Below are positions 1 to 9,575 of a stretch of DNA of 64,000 nucleotides, piece after piece. Numbering within the stretch: the stretch's first letter is position 1; each line of letters opens with the position of its first letter. The notes under the pieces were generated by a model, which did not search any database, was not told the DNA's origin, and worked only from the letters and a program-made list of their open reading frames with translations. The position numbers and the translations under genes are program-made. This DNA comes from Prorocentrum cordatum (taxonomy: Eukaryota; Sar; Dinophyceae; Prorocentrales; Prorocentraceae): the NCBI GenBank assembly GCA_963575745.1, contig CAUYUJ010019919.1:16001-80000 (forward strand). The letters run 5' to 3'.

Positions 1-211
1 GTATCGGTGCCTTTGGTTTCCCCGCTCGGTACTTTCCTGCGCCTCCCAGTTGCGCCAGCCGTCGCTCGCGGGCGTCCCCCGTCGCCGTGTCGCCGCCGTT
101 CGTTCTCGCCCCTCACCCTCGTCGCCGTCCCTTGAGATCCGACGGTGCGAAAGAATTGCAGCACCGGGGAAATTCAAGGCCAGAGCAACAGACCCCATCT
201 TTGTCAGGAGG
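1..211. other. No gene seen; partial inverted-repeat element end
   Basis: GC-rich sequence without a convincing reading frame. Positions about 127-203 resemble the left half of the CCCTGAGATCC element family found complete at 51442-51620: a GAGATCCGACG start, a TTGCA spacing and a GACCCCATC block. The right half is missing, so this is a truncated copy. The 163-bp element at 212 follows directly. Confidence 0.4.
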
Positions 212-374
212 TCAGGAGGGAAAGAAACACACAGACACAATGAATCGTCGATTTCCCAGAAAATATGGGGAAATATGGGAAGTGGGGGGGAAGACAGAAA
301 CCCTGAGAATATGCGAAACTGTGGGGAGTCTTTTTCTTTGTGTGTACTTCTTTGTGTGTCCTGGGGCCCCTTCG
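212..374 (+). mobile_element. 163-bp terminal-inverted-repeat element, copy 1
   Basis: One of four copies in the window, all exactly 163 bp and in the same orientation (others at 7409, 45552, 60231). It starts TCAGGAGGG, has AACACACAGACACA just inside the left end, an A/G-rich centre, and ends in TTTGTGTGTCC then GGGGCCCCTTC plus one base. The two ends are imperfect inverted repeats. This copy has no clear flanking duplication (ggagg against agtta) and its last base is G where the other copies have A, so it is probably older. It has no coding capacity and would depend on a transposase from elsewhere. Confidence 0.75.
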
Positions 375-688
375 AGTTAGAGCCGGATCGAGCCGCAGTG
401 GTTCCAGACGAGAGCGCCCGTCTTGCATGCCTCGCAACGCCCGGATCTCCGGGTCGCCCGCCCCTCGTCGTCTCTGGCGTGCTCTGTCGTCCGCGGTCGC
501 CGCTCGTTCGTCGGCCGGCTCTCGGCCGGGGCCGGGACGAGGACGAGTCCGTTCCAGGGCATTCCAGAGCGTTACGGGACGCTCCCAGAGCGGTCCGCAG
601 CGCTCCGAGAAGGCCGCGGCGCCCGAGACGTGCTCCGAGCCCGCGGATTACCAGAGAGTTCCGATTTCTGTCGGTCCGATTTGGGGGA

Positions 689-730
<42 letters not shown>

Positions 731-1067
731 AGGGAAGGGGTGTCCCTAGAGATCCGAAGCTCCGAAGAAAAGATTGAGCGGGCGGTATTTGGCCGTTTTC
801 GGCCTCCTTAAGCCCTCGCTTCGGGGCGCTTCCCAGCAGCTGCGCCGCCTCGTAGAGAGCTTTCTGGGGGGGCCCGGGTTGTCCCGAACGGAAAGCCAGG
901 AGGCATCGAGGCGGGAAGGGACTACAGAGGGTATAAGTATCATGTTCGGGGCCACGAAGTCTCGGAGGCCCGCGCAGATTTCTTGGATCTGCGCTGGGCC
1001 CCCCTGGTTGATGGGTCTTGTGTCTTGACTGCCTTCGTCGGGTTCCTTGGTCTTGGTTCCTGGCTGC
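375..1067. other. No gene; CGT microsatellite and palindrome module
   Basis: No protein-like frame. It contains a (CGT)n run at 689-730. At about 555-640 there is a diverged copy of the palindrome-rich AGCGTTCC module seen better at 43084-43221. At about 945-1005 a segment resembles one arm of the inverted-repeat elements at 27611 and 28923. Confidence 0.5.
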
Positions 1068-1290
1068 CTAACAACGCCAAGCAACGCCGAGCAACGCCAA
1101 GCACCGCTGGGCAATGCAAAGCAATGCAAAGCAATGCAAAGCAATGCAAAGCAGTGCCAAGCAGTGCCAAGCAACGCAACACACTGCACAAGTCAAGGCA
1201 ACCCAATACGATGCAACACTGCCAACTGCCAAGCAATGCGAAGCACTTTGAAGCACTGCAAAGCAACACCAAGCCACTCAACTGAATGCA
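1068..1290 (+). repeat. 10-bp minisatellite (GCAATGCAAA-like)
   Basis: Period-10 array with units such as AACGCCAAGC in the left part and AATGCAAAGC repeated in the centre, decaying towards 1290. Reading frames through it give only Ala/Lys/Gln/Cys repeats and are not genes. Confidence 0.85.
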
Positions 1291-1311
1291 CATCAATTCC
1301 TTCCTTAGCAG

Positions 1312-1510
1312 TTAAGGAGGAGGAGCAGGACGAGGACGAGAAGGAGGATGAGGGTGAGGAGGAGGAGGAGGAGGAGGAGCAGGACGAGGACGAGGACGAG
1401 AAGGAGGATGAGGGTGAGGAGGAGGAGCAGGAGGAGGAGGAGGAGGAGGAAGAGGAGATGGAGGAGGAGGAGGAGGAGGAGGAGGAGGAGGAGGAGTTAG
1501 AGGAGGAGTC
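1312..1510 (+). repeat. (GGA)n microsatellite
   Basis: Nearly pure GGA/GAC trinucleotide tract. Frames read poly-Glu, or poly-Ser/Pro on the other strand; no gene. Confidence 0.95.
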
Positions 1511-1719
1511 TTGGTGGCAGCGTGCTTGGCTGGTGTAGTGATAGACGGCAGCCCAAGGCTTCTCTTCTTGTGCGCGGGTGCACGCGTTGGGCGTGAAGTG
1601 AGGGAGGGATCGCACGTCACGCGATCATCGAGCCGCGAAGCGCATCTGCGCACGCCGTGGCAGTGGTTGGCGTGCGGGGGAGGGAGGGGACGGGGAGTGG
1701 CGAGGAGGGGGGAGGGGAG
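1511..1719. other. No gene seen; flank of 188-bp duplication
   Basis: GC-rich, G-run-rich sequence leading into the direct duplication. No motif recognised. Confidence 0.4.
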
Positions 1720-2097
1720 GCGAGGGGTGCGGAGGGGAGTGGCCGTTCCCTTTCTTCTCCCTCCTTCCCTCGCCCTCTTGCTATTCTCCCCTCCCTTCCC
1801 GCCCCCCTCAAGTCAACTCCACTCCGCTCCCTCCCTCCTTTCCGCTTCCTTCCCTCTCTGCCCTCCGACCGCTTCCTCCCCCTCCTCTCCCCTTCCGCAT
1901 TCCTTTTGCGAGGGGTGCGGAGGGGAGTGGCCGTTCCCTTTCTTCTCCCTCCTTCCCTCGCCCTCTTGCTATTCTCCCCTCCCTTCCCGCCCCCCTCAAG
2001 TCAACTCCACTCCGCTCCCTCCCTCCTTTCCGCTTCCTTCCCTCTCTGCCCTCCGACCGCTTCCTCCCCCTCCTCTCCCCTTCCGCATTCCTTTTGC
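1720..2097 (+). repeat. 188-bp direct tandem duplication
   Basis: The segment starting GCGAGGGGTGCGGAGGGG at 1720 repeats from 1908, and the two copies look identical to the end of the second copy. It is pyrimidine-rich (CCCTCC runs). Near identity points to a recent duplication or an assembly artefact. Confidence 0.9.
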
Positions 2098-2439
2098 TCT
2101 CCCCAGCTCCCCCGCCCCGTTCCCCTTTCCTCCACTTCCACAATTACACAATATGAACATACTCTCCCACTTCCCCTGATGGCGTCCCGAAGATATCCGA
2201 CCCCCCCCGCGTATTGTTTTTTTACACCGGATTCCCGGGGAACTGGTTTTCGCCTGCGTTTTTTTTCAAAATGCTGCTCTCGCTGAGGTGCCGGCCTCAT
2301 TTCTGCTCCCGAATCGTTCCGGATCGTGCTCCCGCTGCAGCGTGGGCCTCATTTTCGGATCGGTGTTTGGCCTCCGTCGTTCAGGATGGCGTTCTCGCCC
2401 CAGCGCGGGCCTCTTTCTCGCGCGCCCATCCGCCCGCCA
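2098..2439. other. No gene seen
   Basis: Mixed sequence with three short similar phrases (GCCTCATTTC followed by GGATCGG-like text, at about 2294, 2347 and again at 13257). These suggest a decayed short repeat. No coding signal. Confidence 0.4.
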
Positions 2440-2595
2440 CCACCGCGCCGCACCACCACCACCACCACCACACCACCACACCACCACCACCACCACCACC
2501 ACCACCACAACCACACCACACCACACCACCCACCACACACCACCACCAGCACCACCACCAGCACCACCATCACCACCACCACCACCACCACCACC

Positions 2596-2626
<31 letters not shown>

Positions 2627-2665
2627 CCACAACCACGCACACACGCACGCACGCACGCACGCGCG
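2440..2665 (+). repeat. (CAC)n microsatellite with ACGC tail
   Basis: CAC trinucleotide tract to about 2632, followed by a short (ACGC)n run. All long frames here are homopolymer-like (His, Thr, Pro; Val, Gly on the other strand). Confidence 0.95.
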
Positions 2666-2936
2666 CCACCACCCACTACGCACGCGCGCGCGGAGCCACA
2701 GGTCCGCTACGACACGCGTCCGCGGATAGAGAAAATCAGCGCCATGGTAAGGGATGGGAGGGAGGGGTAGGACTTCAGATATGACGCGAGCGCTCCTAGC
2801 TTGCCTCCCCCTCCTCCTTTCCCTCCCCTCCTTTCCCTCCCCTCCCCGCCTTCTGCCCTCCTTCCCTCCCTCGGTGCTCGTCCCCCTGCCTCCCCTTCCT
2901 TCTCACCTTCCCCCTCCATTCCTCGGGGACTGGGGA

Positions 2937-3056
2937 AGGCGGAGGAGGAAGAGGAAGAGGCAGAGGAGGATGAGGAGGAGGAGATGGATGAGAACGAGAA
3001 GGAGGAAAAGGAGGAGGAGGAAGAGGAGGAGGAAGAAGAAGAGGAAGAGGCGGACT
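2937..3056 (+). repeat. (GGA)n microsatellite
   Basis: Imperfect GGA tract with GAT and GAA variants. Confidence 0.9.
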
Positions 3057-3159
3057 CTAAGACGATACTCTTCCTTTGGGGTGGAAGGTCCCCAGGTGGC
3101 TGGACAACAATGGAGCAGCTACCATAATTTGGGCTTCGAGCCCTGGCGCACGTCGCTTG

Positions 3160-3780
3160 GCGCCCTCCAAACATGAGAGTAGGAATGCATGAAGGGCCAC
3201 AGCCTCAACGGGGGACATATAGAAAAGATGAGATGGAAAGCAAGAGATGGGAAGCGAAAGGCATGCAACGGAAAAGCAAGATGCTTGGATCGGGTGGCGG
3301 ACTACATACGGGAGGCAAGAGGCTGGATACGGGAGGCGGGGTGCCGGCGACGGGAGGCGAGATGCTTGGGACGGGAGGCGCGATGCATGAAGCGGAAGGC
3401 GGAATGCTGGGCGCGGGAGGCGAAATCGAAGCAAGAGACGAAGAGGCATATTCTCGATGCAGGGGACAGGATGTAACAGGGAGTCCATGCAGCGCGCTCA
3501 TGGTAGGCTCGATTGTGGGGATATACCTCTTAGGCAGAATGAGATGGGAAGCCAGCGACCGGGGCGAGAAGCAAGGGACGGAGGTCAGGATGCTGGGATC
3601 GGGTGGCGCAAAATACAGGATGCTGGATACGGGAAGCGAGATGCTGGAACCAGGAGGCGAGAAGATTTAGACAGGAGGCGGGATGCGGGACCGTCAGACA
3701 ACAGCGTGAAGACGAGCGCGGGCAGCAAAGCTGGAGACGGGAGGTGAGATGCAGGGGACGGAAGGCGAACGGGAGTGCCG
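3160..3780 (+). repeat. Degenerate ~21-23-bp minisatellite
   Basis: Repeated phrases of the form GGGACGGGAGGCGAGATGC recur at about 3290-3430 and 3590-3770 with irregular spacing and point changes. A 290-bp gap between the clusters carries single decayed units. Frames are open because stops are rare in the unit; no family recognised. Confidence 0.65.
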
Positions 3781-4389
3781 GGATGCAAGATGCAGGGTGG
3801 AAACGAGAGAGAGAGAGAGAAGAGACAGTGGTGGAGGTGCAATGAGAAGACGCACGATCAAGCGGAATGCAGGGGAGGCGAGCTTCAAGAGAGAGGATCG
3901 ATGGGATAGGAAGAGCCGTGTCAGGAGTGGGCAGAGCATGGAATGCTGGACGGCTGCACTGAGATCGGATGAAGCCATAACCAATGATGAACCAAGAAAG
4001 CCATGAGAGAAGCACATGGGCAACCTTGCCTGAAAACAAAACAAACTGAGCAAGACATGAATCTATAGCTGCGGCAAGAAGGGGATCGAGCGGCAAGATG
4101 GGAGCCGAGAGCAAAGATTAATAACACACATGGCCTGTTACAGTAGGGGAATACTGTTGGATGGTATGGGCAAAACATGAAACCGTGCGGGAGTGGGGAA
4201 GGCTCACCCCCGTACAGTCGTATCGGGGCGCTCCCCTGTGGAGGTACATACCTAGTCGAATTGCCTGTGTCGCCCAGGAGGCCTACTCCAGAGGGCTCGG
4301 GGGAGGTGCTCTTCGGAGACCACTGGTCTCTTTACAGGCGCCCCGTGCGTTCTCCCACGAATACCCAACTGGAGCCCAGCGCACCATTG
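3781..4389. other. No gene seen; lower-GC unique-looking stretch
   Basis: Contains (GA)n at about 3807-3820 and otherwise non-repetitive DNA of lower GC than its neighbours. No frame has recognisable protein content. Confidence 0.4.
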
Positions 4390-4629
4390 GCACGGGGAAG
4401 ATGAAGAGGAGGAGGAGGAGGAGGAGGAGGAGGAGGAGGAGGAGGAGGAGGAGGAGGAGTAGAAGGGGGCAGGAGGAGGATGAGGAGGAGAATGAAGAGG
4501 AGGATGAGGAAGAAGCGGAGAGGATGATGCTGCTGCTGATAATGCTGATGACGATGCTGCTGATGATTATGCTGCTGCTGCTGATGATGATGATCATGCT
4601 GATGATGATGATGATGATGATGATGATGC

Positions 4630-4675
<46 letters not shown>

Positions 4676-4746
4676 GATGATCACGATCGTGATGATGATG
4701 ATGATGCTGATGCTGATGCTGATGGTGATGATGATGATGATGATGT

Positions 4747-4790
<44 letters not shown>

Positions 4791-5455
4791 CTGATGCTGA
4801 TGATGATGATGATGATGCTGATGATGATGATGATGATGAGGATGATGATGATGATGATGATGATGCTGCTGATGCTGATGCTGATGCTGATGATGATGAT
4901 GAGGATGAGGAGGAGGAGGAGAGGGAGGAGGAGGATGAGGAGCAGGAGGAGGAGGAGGAGGAGGAGGGGGAAGAGGAGTATGGAGAGGAAGGGGAGGAGG
5001 CGGAGGAGGAGGAAACAGACAAGTAGGAGGATGATGATGAGGAGGAGGAAGAGGAGGAGGCGGAGGAGGAGGAGGAGGAGGAGGAAGTTGAACGGTGGGG
5101 GTGAGATGAGAGGAGGAGGAGGTGGAGGAGGAGGAGGAAGGAGGAGGAGGAGAGGAGGAGGGAGGAGGGGGAGCAGGAGGAGGAGGAGGACGAGGCCCGG
5201 ACCTTGCAAGAGGAGATGGAGGAGGAGGAGGAGGAGGAGGAGGAGGAGGAGGAGGAGGAGGAGGAGGAGGAGGGGGAGGGGGAGGGGGAGCAGGAGGAGG
5301 AGAAGAAGAGGAGGAAGAAGAGGAGGAAGAAGAGGAGGAGGAGAAGTTGGAGGAGCAGGAGGAGGAGGAGGAAGAGTAAGGATAGGAGGAGAAGAAGGAG
5401 GAGGAGAAGGAGGAGAGGAGGATGAGAAGGAGGAGGAGGAGGAGGAGGAGGAGGA
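4390..5455 (+). repeat. Compound GGA / GAT / GGA microsatellite
   Basis: About 1.07 kb: GGA-type repeats (4400-4515), a TGA/TGC-type GAT tract (4520-4910), then GGA again with GAA and GGG variants (4905-5455). The long open frames through it are runs of Met, Arg, Glu or Gly, and Ile, Ser, His or Pro in reverse. They are repeat shadows. Confidence 0.97.
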
Positions 5456-6586
5456 CGGGATCGTCGAGCGCGTCTTCCGCAGGGTCGGCTCTGCGGCCAC
5501 GCTGAAGCGGGCGCTCAAGGTCGCGAAGAAGCGCCTGGGCACGCACAAGCGCGGCAAGAAGAAGAGGCCCAGGGCCGATATCTCCTTCTTCCCCTTTCAT
5601 CCTCCCTCTCCTCTTTTCTCCTCTTTCCTCCTCTTCCTCCCGCCCTTCTTTTGATTTTGCCCAACTGCTCCTTCCTTCTCCCTTCTCCCTCTTCCTCTTC
5701 TCTTCTCTCTCTCTCTCCACCGTCCTCCCTTTCCTTCCTCTTCCCCTCCTCACCTTCCCCTCAACCCTTCGCCTACCTCCTACGTGCTCTCTCTCTCTCT
5801 CTCTCTCCCGTCTCTCTCTTGCTTCCTCCCTAGGACTCCGTCCTCCTCCCGCGCCATCCCTCCTCCCTCCGCCCCCCATCCGTTCCCCCCGGGTGCTGCC
5901 CATCGGACCGACGCCGCTTCCTCGCCCGGCCGCTTCGTTCGCTCGCTGCTCCCTTTCCGTGAGGGAGGGGGGCTTGGCATCGCTCGGACGTGTGCATTCT
6001 TGTTATCGGTGCGGGCCGTCGAGAAGCCTTCTGTCGGCGACTGCAATCGGTGCGGTTACGCTGGGGTGCGGTTTGCGAGTGGCTTTGTGGTGGCCTTTCC
6101 GGGACCTTTGTGAGAGACAATGTCATAACTGTCGTCGTTTCGAGCGACATTGTCATCCTCGATGTGTGCTCCATTGTACTAGAAGGAGCGACAGCGTCAT
6201 GTGATTCGGGCGCATTGAGTGACAGTGAAATCCTTTTTCCGGGGGCGGGAAGGGCAGGCATGACGGGAGGCAAGCCGCACCCTGCGCACACCGCACCCGT
6301 TGTAGTCGCCGATCCCGGGCCACCTTGCGAGAAAAAAGGGCACGCACGGAGCCGACCAAGACGGGAAATGGGCGCCCGAGCGATGGCAAGGGGCAGCTCG
6401 CTGGCAGGCGCAGGGCCTCGATTTTCTTCTTCTTCTCCCCCGGCCCCGCGCGGCGAGGGACGAGATGGCGGAGGCGCTGGCGGCGCTCCGCAAGAAGGGC
6501 GCGTGAGCCCCGGGCCCTAGCCCCCCCCGCTCCTCGATCCTCGGACCGGGCCCCCTCGCCGAGGGAGTCGTAACACGGCGGTAGAC
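5456..6586. other. No gene; CT-rich tract and dispersed fragments
   Basis: Pyrimidine-rich 5580-5870 with (CT)n at about 5790-5815. A phrase around GGCATCGCTCGGACGTGTGC at 5977-5998 recurs at 59921 and, in reverse, at about 30300-30336, marking a dispersed repeat. No coding evidence. Confidence 0.45.
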
Positions 6587-6594
6587 CCCCAGCC

Positions 6595-6772
6595 TGACGT
6601 CGGGCCTGCCCCTCTTCAGGGGAAATACTGAAAGATTTTTTTTAGTATAAAAAAGAAACAAAAAAGGTCAGGGGACTATTGTTGGATTCTTTTTGAGCAT
6701 TTGGGGAGTGTTTTTCGAGTGAAAAAGAATGTTGCCCAACATCCCCCTGTATGGGGCACAGGCCCGACCTAG
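6595..6772. mobile_element. GTCGGGC foldback MITE, copy A
   Basis: Ends are TGACGTCGGGCCTG and CAGGCCCGACCTAG, inverted repeats that each also hold a small CCCC...GGGG palindrome. The interior is A/T-rich and largely self-complementary, so the whole element could fold back. It is flanked by the perfect 8-bp duplication CCCCAGCC (6587-6594 and 6773-6780). Related copies: 6787, 44095, 46118, and a solo end at 59510-59585. An 8-bp duplication fits hAT-type transposition but also other superfamilies. No coding capacity. Confidence 0.8.
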
Positions 6773-6786
6773 CCCCAGCCCCAGCC

Positions 6787-7040
6787 TTACGTCGGGCCTG
6801 TCCCTCTCCAGGGGGAATATTCAAAAATAGCTACAAAATAATAGTCTGGGGACGATTTTCTGACTATTCTTGAGCATTTAGGGGGGTATTTGTTTAGTAT
6901 TCCTTTTATCTTTTTGCCCGAACTCCCCCTGTAGGGGGACGATTTTTTGACTATTCTTAAGCATTTGGGGGGTATTTTTTTAGTATTCTTTTATTTTGTT
7001 TGCCCCAAATCCCCCTCTATGGGGGACAGGCCCGACTCAA
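6787..7040. mobile_element. GTCGGGC foldback MITE, copy B
   Basis: Same terminal repeats as copy A (TTACGTCGGGCCTG ... CAGGCCCGACTCAA) and the same 8-bp flank CCCCAGCC at 6779-6786 and 7041-7048. At 254 bp it is longer than its relatives because the right arm is tandemly duplicated: about 6850-6938 and 6939-7025 are near-identical, each running from GACGATTTT to a CCCCCT..AGGGGG or similar palindrome. Copies A and B sit almost end to end, their flanking octamers overlapping by 2 bp. Confidence 0.8.
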
Positions 7041-7208
7041 CCCCAGCCCCGGAGGCGCCGCCCCCCCCCCGAGAGAACATCGCCAGGGGTGTTCTTCTTT
7101 TGTCCGCGCGAGCGCCGCGGGTGGCCCTCGCCGGCGGCGCTCGGCGTTCGGGGGCGCCGCGTCGCGGGTTCTGTCTCCAGAGGAGGTCGTGAGGCGCGGA
7201 AGGCCCAG
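7041..7208. other. Sequence matching an empty insertion site
   Basis: Positions about 7178-7208 (CAGAGGAGGTCGTGAGGCGC and on) match the joined flanks of the 163-bp element at 7409-7571, but without the element. It therefore serves as an internal empty-site control for that insertion. Confidence 0.7.
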
Positions 7209-7391
7209 TCCCAGACATCGGGCGTCTCGAAAAAATCGAGACGGAGGTTTTTCATAGTTTTGGGCCTTTCGGGGCCCTCGCCGGGCCTCGGGGCCGTCAA
7301 CAAAACGACTCGGGATGAGAAACGGGTCCCAGAGAAGTGGTCGGGAGGTCGGGAGCCCGCGTCTCGAAAAAATCGAGACGTCGAGGTTCTG
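7209..7391. mobile_element. Inverted-repeat element with paired A-loop hairpins, copy 1
   Basis: Outer ends CCAGACATCGGG and CGAGGTTCTG are inverted. Just inside each end lies a perfect hairpin CGTCTCGA-AAAAA-TCGAGACG (7223-7243 and 7360-7380). Between them is a core containing GGGCCTCGGGGCCGTCAA and ACGACTCGGGATGA. The same layout with different but complementary stems is at 54304-54489. Core fragments recur at about 26200-26260, 28815-28890, 52360-52440 and 56470-56540. Confidence 0.65.
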
Positions 7392-7408
7392 CCTCGAGAG
7401 GAGGTAGT

Positions 7409-7571
7409 TGAGGAGAGGAACGAAAACACACAGACACAATGAATCCTCGATTCCCCCGAAAATGTAGGAAAATATGGGAAGGGGGGGAAGACAGAAGCCC
7501 AGAAAATATGGGAACATATGGGGAATATCTTTATTTGTGTGTATGTATTTGTGTGTCCTGGGGCCCCTTCA
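7409..7571 (+). mobile_element. 163-bp terminal-inverted-repeat element, copy 2
   Basis: Same length and architecture as copies at 212, 45552 and 60231. It is flanked by a perfect 5-bp duplication GTAGT (7404-7408 and 7572-7576). The flanks joined without the element match the nearby sequence at about 7178-7208, which fixes the insertion boundaries. Confidence 0.85.
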
Positions 7572-7659
7572 GTAGTGAGGCGCGGAAGGCCCAGAATCCG
7601 GCGCATCGAGGCGAGCCTGAGCGGCCCGTTGCTACCAGCCCGGAGCATATCGCTACCCC

Positions 7660-7760
7660 TGTGTTCGGCATCGCCTCACCACGATGCCAATCTTAGGGAT
7701 TCCCCTATTTTTTTGGGGCGGATATCCCTAAGATCGTCATCGACTTCTGGCGTGCCAACC
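7660..7760. repeat. Dispersed hairpin repeat
   Basis: CAATCTTAGGGATTCCCC and, after a short T-rich loop, GGGGCGGATATCCCTAAGATCG form a long hairpin at about 7687-7740. A related hairpin with the same flanking CATCGCCTCA start lies at 56981-57060 (CGATCGTAGGGATTCCCTC ... GCATCCCTGAGATTGTCG). Confidence 0.6.
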
Positions 7761-7855
7761 TGACGGGTAGGGATACGTTCGAGGCTGGCAACGTGGGTCG
7801 TCGTTTCTGTTGGCCTCTGGAGGCCGGCTTCGGGCGGCGGGGCCCGTCAAGAAAC

Positions 7856-7982
7856 GCCTCCTCCTCCTCCTCCTCCTCCTCCTCCTCCTCCTCCTCCCCT
7901 CCTCCTCCTTCTCCTCCTCCCCCTCCTCCTCCTCCTTCCCCTCCTCCTCCTCCTCCTCCTTCTCCTCCTCCTCCTCCTCCTC
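7856..7982 (+). repeat. (CCT)n microsatellite
   Basis: Nearly pure CTC/CCT tract of about 127 bp. Confidence 0.95.
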
Positions 7983-8503
7983 AATATTTGGAAAGGTGGT
8001 GGGTAAGGCCGGGAGCCACCGCATCGAGCAAGGTCGAAGCGCCGGGCGTCTGAGAAGATGCCGATGTCGTTAATTTGTCCCTCGTTTTCATCTCTCTTTG
8101 GACATCCCGTGGTGTCAGAGACCCGAATCATCAGGGATGACTCGGGTCAGGGCTAACTCGGATTCTTTTTTCGGGAGTCCGAACCCGAGTTGCCCCGGGC
8201 CCGAGCTACCCCGGATAACTCGGGCGCCCAGTGGTGGACCCCATGTCGGGCCACGACCGGGGTCCGCCAGGGAGTCTCGGCCAGGTGAAGCGCCCAGGGG
8301 GTATCTTGGCTACGCGCACGAGTGGCCCGTCGTTGGAGTGAGCTTTGGTGCGGGCTCGCAGGGGTCCCCCCAAGTACTGGCCTGCGCGCTGAGATCTGCC
8401 CGCGGCCCCCCCTCCCAAGGCCGCGCACCAACGGTCACCCTTGCCTGGGGTTGCTCTTGCGCGTGGCCAGTAGTTCAAGCAGTGGCGAAGCGTCCCAGCT
8501 CGC
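7983..8503. other. No gene seen
   Basis: Includes a cluster of direct and inverted AACTCGG/CCCGAGT octamers at about 8105-8225. The rest shows no recognisable coding or element signature. Confidence 0.4.
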
Positions 8504-8678
8504 CTATAGTCCCACCAAGCAATGTTCCAAGAGCCTTTTGTGGTTTCCACGAAATGTTCTTAGAACATTTCTGGCGGAGTCTGTCTTGTTTTATCACATC
8601 GGGTTCATTGTCTAAGAACATTGCTTTTGTTCTTAGAGCATTTTTGGGTTCTAAGAACATTTCGTGGTAGGGCTATAG
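8504..8678. mobile_element. Candidate 175-bp nested inverted-repeat element
   Basis: Outer inverted repeats CTATAGTCCCACCA (from 8504) and TGGTAGGGCTATAG (to 8678). Inside is a perfect 20-bp inverted repeat CCACGAAATGTTCTTAGAAC (8547-8566) with its complement at 8648-8667. The centre has a third nested pair (CTAAGAACATTGC / TTTTGTTCTTAG). GAA/TTC spacing resembles a heat-shock element but is explained by the palindromes. I see no second copy in the window and no clear flanking duplication. Confidence 0.6.
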
Positions 8679-8764
8679 AAATGCCGGGACGGTCGGTCCC
8701 TGCTCAAGTAGTATCAGTCTTTGCTGAATCTTTCCGCCAGGGTGGGGATGTAACCGTAGCCACG

Positions 8765-8885
8765 CCTTCAGGGATCGATCTTCGGGGGCCGCGGCAGGCG
8801 GTGACATGGACACATTCGGGTCCTGTTGGGGCAGATGTGTCCATATCCAGCGCGCCTGACGAGGTCCCCGAAGGGCGATCCCGCG
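8765..8885. repeat. Inverted-repeat element
   Basis: GGGATCGATCTTCGGGG on the left pairs imperfectly with CCCCGAAGGGCGATCCC on the right. A perfect ATGGACACAT / ATGTGTCCAT stem surrounds the centre. A looser relative with GAGGCGCACTG arms lies at about 12965-13105. Confidence 0.55.
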
Positions 8886-9344
8886 GGCGATGGCTACGGA
8901 AGCGGTTGGCGTTGGAAAGGCAGCGTGCCATGTGGCGCCGCCAGCCCGCGTTTTGCACTCCATCTCCTACCTTTGGGGGATCGCGTGCACCGAGGAAGCC
9001 CTGGCGGGGGATATGGCGCGCACAGCGGGGGCGCTCTCGCGGGGACGCCGCACGCACTCCCTCCAACGCCTCGCACTCCTCGTGGGCGGCAAGCGTATAG
9101 ATTCGTGTCCGCGGCCTCGCGGGTCCGGCCCCTGGGCCGCGGCCCCGAGGACCATGTCAGGCTGTGATTCGCAAATGATGGCCCACCCCCCCGGGGCTGT
9201 CCCGCGGGGCGCGGAACCATTTTTGTTCCATCACGCGTGCCAGGGGTCGTCGCGGGCGCCGCCGAGGGGATCGTGCACCCCCCTGCACGGCAGCCCCTGG
9301 AAGCCGCTGTAGGGACCATATCTCATGCTGACCAATGACGCGCC
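8886..9344. other. No gene seen
   Basis: GC-rich sequence without recognisable motifs. Confidence 0.4.
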
Positions 9345-9575
9345 ACAGTCGTCGTCGTCGTCGTCGTCGGCGTCGGCGTCGGCGTCGGCGTCGTCGTCGT
9401 CGTGGTCCCAGTCGTCGACCTGCTCCGCGCCTACTCGGCACCCCCCCGCGCCCCCCAGAGGGGCATCCGCAGTGCGCCGTCGTCGCCGCCGTCGTGGCGC
9501 TGTCGTCGTCGTCGATCCGTCGTCTGCCGTCGCCGTCGTGGTGGTTGTCGTCGTCGTCGTAGTCGTCGTCGTAGG
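9345..9575 (+). repeat. CGT/CGG microsatellite, interrupted
   Basis: Two CGT-rich runs (about 9349-9412 and 9477-9575) with a unique spacer. Frames give Ser/Ala, Arg or Val runs only. Confidence 0.85.

Noticed and set aside
4161-5654. Very long open frames of Met, Arg, Ile, His or Pro runs
   Set aside because: They are translations of GGA/GAT microsatellites; several frames on both strands are open at once and none has protein complexity.
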